A stretch of 5,141 nt of DNA from Bacteriovoracaceae bacterium UBA1018 (GTDB lineage Bacteria; Bdellovibrionota; UBA1018), in NCBI GenBank assembly GCA_002291495.1, contig DBAE01000179.1, forward strand, positions 13,124-18,264, in the 5' to 3' direction. Positions 1 through 5,141 of the stretch are shown here, one piece after another. A program made the position numbers and the translations under genes. Each line of letters starts with the position of its first letter. Position 1 is the stretch's first letter. The notes under the pieces were generated by a model. That model did no database searches. It was not told the DNA's origin and saw nothing but the letters and a program-made list of their open reading frames with translations.

Positions 1-1265
1 GACATACGATATGCGAATTTTACTGAAGCCAATCTGATACATCGGTTGATCATATGTTTATCGTGCTCATCTATAACCATATCTCTCAATCCATCAATAA
101 TCAGGTGCCCGCATAATTTGTGCAGCTGAGCCAGGTATAGGGTTTTTTGTGCAGGCTGTTCTAATTCTTTTGCAACGATCGACTCGACCTCGACGCTAAG
201 TCGATTTGAGAAAGAGTGTCTCGGATCACAAGCTTCAGACGAAGTATACTCCAAGCCATCGAAGATGGTTTCTTTGATCAGCTGATACTTCATTGGGCTT
301 CTTTTCTTCAGCACTTTGGGATGGTATCGATACCCACTGATCGCCTCTGCAAAATCCTCTGTTGGATTCTCACGCCCATATTTCGATGCGACAGATGAAC
401 GCGCAGAAGATCTCCATTTATTATTCTCGACTTCTTCTTTCCAGCTGCCGAGCTTTATCCATGCTTTGCTTTCAACTATGTCATGAAAACGTCCAAGGTT
501 ATGCGCAATCTCATGAAAGATCGCATACTGTTTCCTAAGAGAAGACAGCTGATCCCATCCGTCAGAAACCTCGATCCTTGCGTTCGCAATATTCTCACTT
601 TTACCCCTGATAGAATGGTAAATGAATCCACCTAGCTTATTAAGTGCATGAGGCGGAAAATCAGAAAATGCCAAAAGCACATCATCAAGCTCGTCTGCCC
701 TCCAAGCCGATCTATTCTGTGGGTCCACATAATGTGAACTATTGTAGTTATATTTAGCGATCAAAAAGAGAACTCTTGGACCCAAGTCTGGCCCAAAAAC
801 ACTTGGATCTTTGATTGCACACAGGACAGTCTTACAGTTCGAAGCAAAGCTTTTCTGATTGGCTGGTTTTGCACGCCCAATTAAGTCGGTAGCTGTGAGT
901 AATTTCTCCAACCATGAAACTAAATGTTCATTTTCATTTTCGATCTGAAGACCATGAATAACTTTTGAAATCTTCTTTCCTCTCGGAGGAATCAAAAGTG
1001 AAATTTCTTTCTCCAGTTCTGCGGTCGAGTAGGCAGTATGGCGGCAAGATGCTTTTTTGACTTGCGACTCTTTTGCTGCCCACCAATGAAGCGTCGAGAA
1101 GGGAAAGATATCGCGATTGAATATATAAATTTCTTCAAATGGATTTGCCTCAGAACGACAAGCGTCTACGCTTTGCACTTCTAAGAATTGAGTGCCTTGA
1201 TCACCTCGTGCCGAAAGAGAGTACAAAGCAAGACTCATCGTCAATGTGAGTATAAGCCGCACCAT
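1..1265 (-). CDS. Exported zinc metallopeptidase, anthrax lethal factor (M34/ATLF)-like; 3' end beyond window
   Basis: The minus strand is open from the ATG at 1265 to the left edge (421 codons read, no stop), so the C-terminus is missing. Residues 1-19 look like a Sec signal peptide (Arg3, hydrophobic core, cleavage probably after LSA at 17-19), so the product should act in the periplasm or outside the cell. HEIAH at 251-255 is the gluzincin zinc site: two His ligands and catalytic Glu252. Further on lies KYGRENPTEDFAEA (295-308). From my memory of lethal factor, its SYGRTNEAEFFAEAF segment aligns well, making Tyr296 the counterpart of the catalytic Tyr and Glu303 the third zinc ligand, with the same 7-residue separation. 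Residues 20-230 show no domain I know but contain Cys pairs (for example 144/149) that could form disulfides. An in-frame TAG 11 codons upstream limits the start to this ATG, which has no Shine-Dalgarno sequence. The substrate is unknown. The gene lies 59 bp after pruA, but the two share no evident function. Confidence 0.85.
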   Translation of the reverse strand, partial: MVRLILTLTMSLALYSLSARGDQGTQFLEVQSVDACRSEANPFEEIYIFNRDIFPFSTLHWWAAKESQVKKASCRHTAYSTAELEKEISLLIPPRGKKISKVIHGLQIENENEHLVSWLEKLLTATDLIGRAKPANQKSFASNCKTVLCAIKDPSVFGPDLGPRVLFLIAKYNYNSSHYVDPQNRSAWRADELDDVLLAFSDFPPHALNKLGGFIYHSIRGKSENIANARIEVSDGWDQLSSLRKQYAIFHEIAHNLGRFHDIVESKAWIKLGSWKEEVENNKWRSSARSSVASKYGRENPTEDFAEAISGYRYHPKVLKKRSPMKYQLIKETIFDGLEYTSSEACDPRHSFSNRLSVEVESIVAKELEQPAQKTLYLAQLHKLCGHLIIDGLRDMVIDEHDKHMINRCIRLASVKFAYRM

Positions 1266-1279
1266 ATCTATGACTTCGG

Positions 1280-1310
1280 TATAAAAAACGAAATTCTAGA
1301 GAGGTGTCAA
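1280..1310 (-). promoter_or_regulatory. Candidate promoter of the metallopeptidase gene
   Basis: On the minus strand a perfect TTGACA (1310-1305) is followed 19 bp later by TTTATA (1285-1280). The spacing is longer than the 17 bp ideal. A start site just downstream would leave a leader of only about 10 nt, too short for a normal ribosome binding site, and none is seen. The -35 box overlaps one of two TGACA direct repeats 11 bp apart (minus strand, 1320-1316 and 1309-1305), which could be an operator or chance. If real, the site lets the peptidase be transcribed separately from pruA. Confidence 0.35.
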
Positions 1311-1324
1311 CGCCTTGTCAGCAC

Positions 1325-2956
1325 TTATTCTGCATCCATAAACGGATAACCCACCGATTTTGGTGGCGAAAGATTTTCTTTAATCGTTCGTGGTGAGGCC
1401 CATCGATAGAGATTGATGATACTTCCGGCCTTGTCATTAGTGCCTGAAGCCCTGGCCCCCCCAAAAGGTTGCTGTCCCACTACCGCTCCAGTCGGTTTAT
1501 CATTGATGTAGAAATTTCCAGCCGCGTGTTGAAGCCTCAGTGAGATGTAATCAACAGCCGCGCGATCTTGCGCAAACACAGCGCCAGTCAAAGCGTATGG
1601 CGATGTCTCATCACAAAGCTTCAATGTTTCGTCGAGTTTCGAGTCTTCATAGACATAGACCGTGAGCACAGGTCCAAAAATCTCATCGCACATGGATTTG
1701 TAAGTCGGGCTTTTGGCCAATATCACTGTAGGCTCAATAAAATATCCGATCTCAGAATTGGCGCCTCCACCCACTAAGATCTCAGCATCATTGGATTGCT
1801 TAGCGTGCTCAAGATAAGAAGAGATCTTATTAAAAGATCTTTCGTCAATCACAGCATTAACGAGATTGCGAAAATCGCGTACATCCCCCATCTTGATTGC
1901 GCGAACTTCTTCGACCAATCGATCTTTGATCTTAGTCCAAATACTTTGAGGGATATATGCGCGAGATGCGGCCGAGCACTTCTGTCCTTGATACTCAAAG
2001 GCCCCCCGAACAAGTGCTACAACTAAAGCTTCTGCGTCTGCCGAGGGATGAGCAAAAACAAAATCTTTGCCCCCGGTTTCACCGACAATTCGAGGATAGC
2101 TACGATAGTTCCCGACATTTTCAGAGACTGTTTTGTAAATATGCTGAAAGTTCGCGGTCGATCCCGTGAAATGCACTCCAGCAAGATCTCTCCGACCTAA
2201 CAAGGCTTGACTCGTTACGGGGCCGTCAGCCGCGACAAAATTGATTACACCATCTGGGAGTCCAGCCTCTTGCAGTAACTTAAGCGTACAGTAGGCCGAG
2301 AGCATTTGGGTGTCGGATGGTTTCCATACGACCGTATTACCCATCATTGCCGGAGCTGCAGCTAAGTTGCCGCCAATTGCGGTAAAATTAAACGGTGTTA
2401 TCGCAAGAACAAATCCTTCGAGCGCTCGGTAATGGAGTCGATTAGATACACCCGGCACCGACAGAGGTTGTTGATCTTGGATCTGCTGATAGAAATAGGC
2501 ATTAAATCGAAAAAAGTCGATTAACTCACACGCCGAATCGATTTCGGCTTGATAGACGTTTTTGGATTGTCCAAGCATCGTCGCCCCGTTGAGAATAGAG
2601 CGGTATGGGCCCGCCAATAAATCAGCGGCCTTTAAAAAAATTTTAACTCGATCGGTCCAAGCTAAATTTTCCCAATGAGCTTTTGCTTTTTGAGCAGCCT
2701 CGGCCGCCGCTTGCAGCTCTTGAGGGCCCGCCACATGAAACTTGGCGATGACTTCATGATGGGAGTGGGGCATTCGGACTTGCCGAATATTACCCGTCCG
2801 GACTTCTTTGCCACCGATGACGCATGGAATTTCTAAACAATCTCTACTGAGCCGTTTTAAGCTTTCTTTAAGATCTAAGCGCGCGGCTTCACCAGGCGCA
2901 TAAGTGAAAATTGGTTCATTGGTAGGTTCCGGAACACGGTAGCCGATAGGTGACAT
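1325..2956 (-). CDS. pruA: Delta-1-pyrroline-5-carboxylate dehydrogenase (L-glutamate gamma-semialdehyde dehydrogenase), ALDH4A1 type
   Basis: This enzyme performs the second step of proline catabolism in the cytoplasm, oxidising L-glutamate gamma-semialdehyde (in equilibrium with P5C) to L-glutamate with NAD+. The 543-residue protein is a complete aldehyde dehydrogenase. Visible landmarks are TPFNFTAIGGN (187-197), the cofactor-loop FTGST (263-267), catalytic-base Glu293 in GETGGKDF, nucleophile Cys327 in EYQGQKCSAASR, EIFGPVL (425-431), and the family-specific substrate anchor PFGGARASGTNDKAG (497-511). Length and colinearity match the stand-alone mitochondrial ALDH4A1 type rather than the fused PutA form, and there is no proline dehydrogenase domain. 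The partner proline dehydrogenase is not in this window. The ATG at 2956 gives the N-terminus expected for the family (NEPIF at 13-17), but no Shine-Dalgarno sequence is visible. The gene starts 54 bp after the upstream lipoprotein stop, so co-transcription is possible. Confidence 0.96.
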   Translation of the reverse strand: MSPIGYRVPEPTNEPIFTYAPGEAARLDLKESLKRLSRDCLEIPCVIGGKEVRTGNIRQVRMPHSHHEVIAKFHVAGPQELQAAAEAAQKAKAHWENLAWTDRVKIFLKAADLLAGPYRSILNGATMLGQSKNVYQAEIDSACELIDFFRFNAYFYQQIQDQQPLSVPGVSNRLHYRALEGFVLAITPFNFTAIGGNLAAAPAMMGNTVVWKPSDTQMLSAYCTLKLLQEAGLPDGVINFVAADGPVTSQALLGRRDLAGVHFTGSTANFQHIYKTVSENVGNYRSYPRIVGETGGKDFVFAHPSADAEALVVALVRGAFEYQGQKCSAASRAYIPQSIWTKIKDRLVEEVRAIKMGDVRDFRNLVNAVIDERSFNKISSYLEHAKQSNDAEILVGGGANSEIGYFIEPTVILAKSPTYKSMCDEIFGPVLTVYVYEDSKLDETLKLCDETSPYALTGAVFAQDRAAVDYISLRLQHAAGNFYINDKPTGAVVGQQPFGGARASGTNDKAGSIINLYRWASPRTIKENLSPPKSVGYPFMDAE

Positions 2957-2998
2957 AGATCAACTAGAGATACCGCGTTCCAGAAATCCCTACAAGAG

Positions 2999-3027
2999 CT
3001 CAGCCTACTATCAACCTACAGGCTGAG
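2999..3027 (-). terminator. Hairpin spanning the lipoprotein stop codon, no U-tract
   Basis: CTCAGCCT and AGGCTGAG form a perfect 8-bp inverted repeat (3027-3020 and 3006-2999) with a 13-nt loop. The 5' arm lies in the last codons of the small lipoprotein gene, and the loop holds its TGA stop plus a following TAG. No run of U follows the stem, so it is not a standard intrinsic terminator. It could attenuate transcription, mark an mRNA processing or decay boundary, or be fortuitous. It sits between the lipoprotein gene and pruA. Confidence 0.35.
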
Positions 3028-3481
3028 TCAGGTCTGGCGTCTTAACAGAGACAGTAACTGGGTCTTGGCTCACTGCGGTTTGGCCATCTTCATTACGAGC
3101 AATCACGTTTGCTGTGTAATTGATGGTTTGGCCACCTACCGCCAAAACTTTAAGCTGCTCTGGCGAAAGTGAAGCTGACCAAGTGGTGCCGCCTACATGA
3201 GTCATTGGCAGAGTCATAGGAACATTGAGGAATCGAAGATTTACGTCTGTAATCTTAGACGTGAAATCTTTCACCTCAGCTACAATCTCTGCTTTTTGCT
3301 GAGGCTGTAATTGTTGATTCAGCTCAACAGTGCCTGGGCGACTCGTGACACTCACGACCGTTGGACCATTCGAATTGAGGTTTTGGGCAGATTTTTCGCC
3401 TTTGATTGTCGAACATCCGCTTGCAACGCTCAATGCAATAACTGCATACGATAGTGCTAACCATTTTGATTTTGTTTTCAT
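3011..3481 (-). CDS. Small predicted lipoprotein with an Ig-like beta domain
   Basis: I do not recognise a named family. Starting at the ATG at 3481 gives 156 residues with a textbook lipoprotein signal: MKTKSK, a hydrophobic stretch, then lipobox ASGC with the acylated Cys at 23. An earlier in-frame ATG at 3520 would add 13 residues ahead of the signal, which is less likely; neither start has a clear Shine-Dalgarno sequence. Ser at +2 after Cys would favour outer-membrane sorting under the E. coli Lol rule, whose validity here is unknown. A polar linker (about 24-39) precedes a domain of alternating hydrophobic and polar strands (about 40-150) ending in VTVSVKTP, resembling a bacterial Ig-like or fibronectin-like sandwich. 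The WSASLS and INYTANVIARNEDGQT stretches fit this. Such domains usually mediate binding or structural roles, so a catalytic role is not suggested. It is the first gene of the minus-strand block. Confidence 0.82.
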   Translation of the reverse strand: MKTKSKWLALSYAVIALSVASGCSTIKGEKSAQNLNSNGPTVVSVTSRPGTVELNQQLQPQQKAEIVAEVKDFTSKITDVNLRFLNVPMTLPMTHVGGTTWSASLSPEQLKVLAVGGQTINYTANVIARNEDGQTAVSQDPVTVSVKTPDLTQPVG

Positions 3482-3596
3482 GAGCGAAGGAATTGCAACC
3501 CTAGTACCGCCGCTGTGCATTTAGATTTGTGACAGCGCGCAAAAACATGTTACCACTGCGAATAACCTGTGAAGCTTTGGTAGAAACTGTCGATAA
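3482..3596. promoter_or_regulatory. Divergent intergenic region between the lipoprotein and PilZ genes
   Basis: Promoters for both blocks must lie here or inside the 5' ends of the genes. On the minus strand TTCACA followed 15 bp later by TAACAT is the best box pair, but its spacing is short. On the plus strand I see no convincing pair; GTGACA near 3532 has no good -10 partner. No clear operator or terminator was recognised. Confidence 0.3.
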
Positions 3597-4442
3597 GTGA
3601 ACTACGGATTGGCTATAACTGTGAAAGAATACACCACCAAATTTCTTAAATCTGTCGCGCTCTGTTTTATGGCCTTCCCGGTTTTGTATATCGTGGCAGC
3701 TGCCCTTATCTTTGACGTCCCTGCAAAGCCATGTGTCAGAATTCTTCTTTCCCCTTCTTATTACTTACTTTGCTTTTGGGCCACGCTTACCGGCTATGGC
3801 CTTTGGGAAATGAAACGATGGACGTGGTACGTCTTTCTTTTTACCAATATATTAATTGTCTATAGCAATGCTTTAGTCGTCTCTGAATACGGAGAAAGCA
3901 ATCATAAGCTTTTAGCTTTTTTAGCTTCTACGGCCGCACTCATTATTTTGATCTTCCGCGTAGGCAAGGAAGTTAAGGTCCCCTATTTTTTACCGCGGAT
4001 CCGTTGGTGGGAGAGTGATCCTCGTTACCGACTCAGTGCGCCTGTAGCTATTACGCGCGAAAATGGTGGTCATCTCGATGGAGAGATTTTGGATCTTTCT
4101 ATGGGTGGCTGTTTCATCAAGCTTCGCACCGAGCTCTCACAAAATGAAACGATCACTGTTAAATTTGTCTTATTCGGTCAAGTCGTTGAAACTCCAGGCT
4201 CAGTGGTTTGGAGAACTATGAGCACAGTCACCAATCCAAAGGGAGTGGGAGTCAAATTTGCGCCGCTCCCAAAAGTGCAGAAGAAAGTTCTTAAAGCTGT
4301 GACACTGCAATTGAAGAAGATTTCTCAACTCTATCGATCTTCGCGTTACCTTATGACTCAAGATGAGTTTTTTCAAAAGATGCGCGAAATGCAGAACGAA
4401 AAAATCGTTGTATTTCAGCATCAAGACAAACCACACGCATGA
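3597..4442 (+). CDS. Membrane-anchored PilZ-domain protein
   Basis: The 281-residue protein has four hydrophobic helices (about 18-39, 49-70, 76-95 and 104-121) followed by a cytoplasmic PilZ domain at about 139-225. PilZ domains commonly bind cyclic di-GMP and relay it to motility, surface or secretion machinery. The DxSxxG part is clear (D166, S168, G171 in LDLSMGGCF), and later beta strands are present (PGSVVWRT, GVGVKF). The RxxxR part is not canonical: the stretch reads ESDPRYRLSAPV, with Asp141 four residues before Arg145, although Arg143 and Arg136 are nearby. Ligand binding is therefore uncertain. A basic, probably helical tail (226-281) follows. A TAA directly precedes the GTG at 3597, so the start cannot be further upstream. 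TTG at 3609 or GTG at 3621 are alternatives, and none has a good Shine-Dalgarno sequence. The stop overlaps the tadA start (ATGA), indicating translational coupling. The effector is unknown. Confidence 0.88.
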   Translation: MNYGLAITVKEYTTKFLKSVALCFMAFPVLYIVAAALIFDVPAKPCVRILLSPSYYLLCFWATLTGYGLWEMKRWTWYVFLFTNILIVYSNALVVSEYGESNHKLLAFLASTAALIILIFRVGKEVKVPYFLPRIRWWESDPRYRLSAPVAITRENGGHLDGEILDLSMGGCFIKLRTELSQNETITVKFVLFGQVVETPGSVVWRTMSTVTNPKGVGVKFAPLPKVQKKVLKAVTLQLKKISQLYRSSRYLMTQDEFFQKMREMQNEKIVVFQHQDKPHA

Positions 4443-4897
4443 GCACCATTAAACAACCGGATTGGATGGCTGAAGCCCTAATACTCGCTCAAAAAGCATT
4501 CGATGAAGACGAAGTCCCAGTCGGCGCTGTCGTCATCAAGGACGGTCAAATTATCGGTCGCGGCTATAATCTGCGCGAAAGTCACTCTGACCCTACAGCA
4601 CATGCTGAGATCCAGGCAATTAGAGAGGCTTGTCAAAAAATTGGCAACTGGAGACTGATAGACTGTACTCTTTTTGTGACACTTGAGCCCTGCATGATGT
4701 GTTTATCGGCATGTCAGCAATCCAGGCTCAAAGAAGTGATCTACGGTGCTGTCGACCCAAAAGGTGGGGCCATCAGTTTAGGCTACAAAATTAACGAAGA
4801 TTCCCGCACAAATCATCGATTTTCTACAAATCTCCAAGAGTCCGCCGAAGCTCAAGACATATTGAAAAGATTTTTTAAACAAAAACGTAATAAATAA
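4439..4897 (+). CDS. tadA: tRNA-specific adenosine deaminase TadA
   Basis: TadA deaminates adenosine 34 of tRNA-Arg(ACG) to inosine in the cytoplasm, allowing one tRNA to read several Arg codons; it is normally essential. The 152-residue product has the usual length and the cytidine-deaminase-fold zinc site: His55 and catalytic Glu57 in TAHAEIQA, then Cys85 and Cys88 in LEPCMMC. The N-terminal DEVPVGAVV (24-32), GRGYN (40-44), the SRLKEVIYGA segment (95-104) and DPKGGA (106-111) fit TadA better than cytidine or guanine deaminases. The ATG overlaps the PilZ stop by 4 bp and has no evident Shine-Dalgarno sequence of its own, so translation probably depends on re-initiation after the PilZ gene. 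The basic C-terminus (KRFFKQKRNK) is plausible for tRNA contact. An unrelated small deaminase is possible but unlikely. Confidence 0.95.
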   Translation: MSTIKQPDWMAEALILAQKAFDEDEVPVGAVVIKDGQIIGRGYNLRESHSDPTAHAEIQAIREACQKIGNWRLIDCTLFVTLEPCMMCLSACQQSRLKEVIYGAVDPKGGAISLGYKINEDSRTNHRFSTNLQESAEAQDILKRFFKQKRNK

Positions 4898-4942
4898 ATT
4901 ATGTAATACTTATGTAAGATTTATTTATTAATGTAATTTTTT
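4888..4942 (+). terminator. A/T-only inverted repeat followed by a T6 run; possible weak terminator after tadA
   Basis: A perfect 12-bp inverted repeat made only of A and T (arms 4888-4899 and 4919-4930) surrounds a 19-nt loop, and TTTTTT follows at 4937-4942. The left arm contains the tadA stop codon. An all-A/U stem is weak and the T-run begins 6 nt after it, so termination would be inefficient at best. A protein-binding palindrome is the alternative. Confidence 0.35.
4899..4936 (+). repeat. ATGTAA direct repeats, two of them 11 bp apart
   Basis: TTATGTAA occurs at 4899-4906 and 4910-4917, exactly 11 bp (about one helical turn) apart, and a third ATGTAA lies at 4931-4936. The first two fill the loop of the A/T-only inverted repeat, upstream of the lipoprotein promoter candidate. 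This could be a regulator binding array or chance in AT-rich DNA. Confidence 0.3.
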
Positions 4943-4943
4943 C

Positions 4944-4971
4944 TTGTCGCATCTGAAACCCATCTGATAAT
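4944..4971 (+). promoter_or_regulatory. Candidate promoter of the right-edge lipoprotein gene
   Basis: TTGTCG (4944-4949) and GATAAT (4966-4971) are separated by 16 bp and resemble sigma70-type -35 and -10 boxes, with 4/6 and 5/6 consensus matches. A start near 4978 would give a leader of about 25 nt that includes the strong ribosome binding site. Confidence 0.5.
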
Positions 4972-4991
4972 TTTTTCCCTCAACAACTTTC

Positions 4992-5000
4992 AAGGAAGGA
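4992..5000 (+). promoter_or_regulatory. Shine-Dalgarno sequence AAGGAAGGA
   Basis: The purine run AAGGAAGGA lies just before the ATG at 5004; its first AAGGA is 7 nt from the start codon. This fixes the start of the right-edge lipoprotein. It is the only strong Shine-Dalgarno sequence seen in the window. Confidence 0.75.
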
Positions 5001-5003
5001 AGT

Positions 5004-5141
5004 ATGAGGAGCATGAGTAGTTTTAGGAGTGGGGCGCTCTCGCGCGCCATGTGGATGTTATTAGCAGCAGTTCTTCTCAATGCATGCGATAGTTCTTCTC
5101 AACAAAATCAGGGCATGGCACAAGGGCAAGACATTCAAGAC
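5004..5141 (+). CDS. N-terminus of a predicted lipoprotein, truncated by the window edge
   Basis: Forty-six codons are visible and remain open to the right edge. Arg residues at 2, 8 and 14, a hydrophobic core (16-25) and the lipobox LNAC with Cys28 make a type II (lipoprotein) signal peptide. The mature part begins CDSSSQQNQ and continues as a Gln/Ser/Gly-rich linker, so no domain is visible yet. Asp at +2 after Cys is the inner-membrane retention signal in E. coli; whether it holds here is unknown. Periplasmic adaptor proteins of efflux pumps often start this way, as do many unrelated lipoproteins, so the function cannot be assigned. It has its own promoter candidate and strong Shine-Dalgarno sequence, and so is probably a separate unit from tadA. 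Confidence 0.75.
   Translation, partial: MRSMSSFRSGALSRAMWMLLAAVLLNACDSSSQQNQGMAQGQDIQD

Noticed and set aside
216..398. A 60-codon plus-strand ORF
   Set aside because: It lies antisense to the metallopeptidase gene, across the codons of its EDFAEA region, and has no family features or ribosome binding site.
1351..1366. CCACC/GGTGG hairpin near the end of pruA
   Set aside because: The stem is only 5 bp, lies inside coding sequence and has no T-run on the transcribed strand, so it is probably coincidental.
1568..2169. Three short overlapping plus-strand ORFs
   Set aside because: All are antisense to the clearly conserved pruA coding sequence and show no recognisable protein features.
3330..3524. 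A 64-codon plus-strand ORF
   Set aside because: It is antisense to the signal peptide and linker of the Ig-like lipoprotein, which has a far better coding case.
4200..4436. A 78-codon minus-strand ORF
   Set aside because: It is antisense to the PilZ domain and C-terminal tail, with low-information composition and no start signals.
1..5141. Defence system, mobile element, CRISPR array or RNA gene
   Set aside because: No transposase, integrase, spaced repeats, tRNA cloverleaf or rRNA-like segment was seen; the genes are metabolic, tRNA-modifying or envelope-related.

Overview
The window is bacterial, of moderate-to-low GC, and Gram-negative by inference: it encodes two lipoproteins, a Sec-exported metallopeptidase and a membrane-anchored PilZ protein. 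The mix (ALDH4A1-like P5C dehydrogenase, four-pass PilZ protein, small Ig-like lipoprotein, lethal-factor-like exported peptidase) would suit a predatory or deltaproteobacterial-type genome such as the Bdellovibrionota. That placement is a guess from gene content, not from a marker gene.

The layout is two divergent blocks around a gap at about 3482-3596. The left block reads on the minus strand. In order it holds a small lipoprotein (3481-3011), a full-length delta-1-pyrroline-5-carboxylate dehydrogenase (2956-1325), and a long gene running from 1265 off the left edge. That last gene fills the otherwise empty first 1.26 kb. It has no stop codon inside the window and encodes an exported zinc metallopeptidase. 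Its HEIAH motif, downstream Tyr and EDFAE ligand segment match the catalytic layout of the anthrax lethal factor (M34) family.

The right block reads on the plus strand: a four-helix membrane protein with a C-terminal PilZ domain (3597-4442), tadA overlapping it by 4 bp (4439-4897), an AT-only inverted repeat and a promoter-like site, then the start of a second lipoprotein (5004 to the right edge).

The genes do not form one pathway. P5C dehydrogenase is proline catabolism, TadA is tRNA wobble editing, the PilZ protein is probable c-di-GMP-linked signalling at the inner membrane, and the others are envelope or secreted proteins. No mobile element, CRISPR array, rRNA or tRNA gene was seen. The least ordinary item is the lethal-factor-like peptidase.
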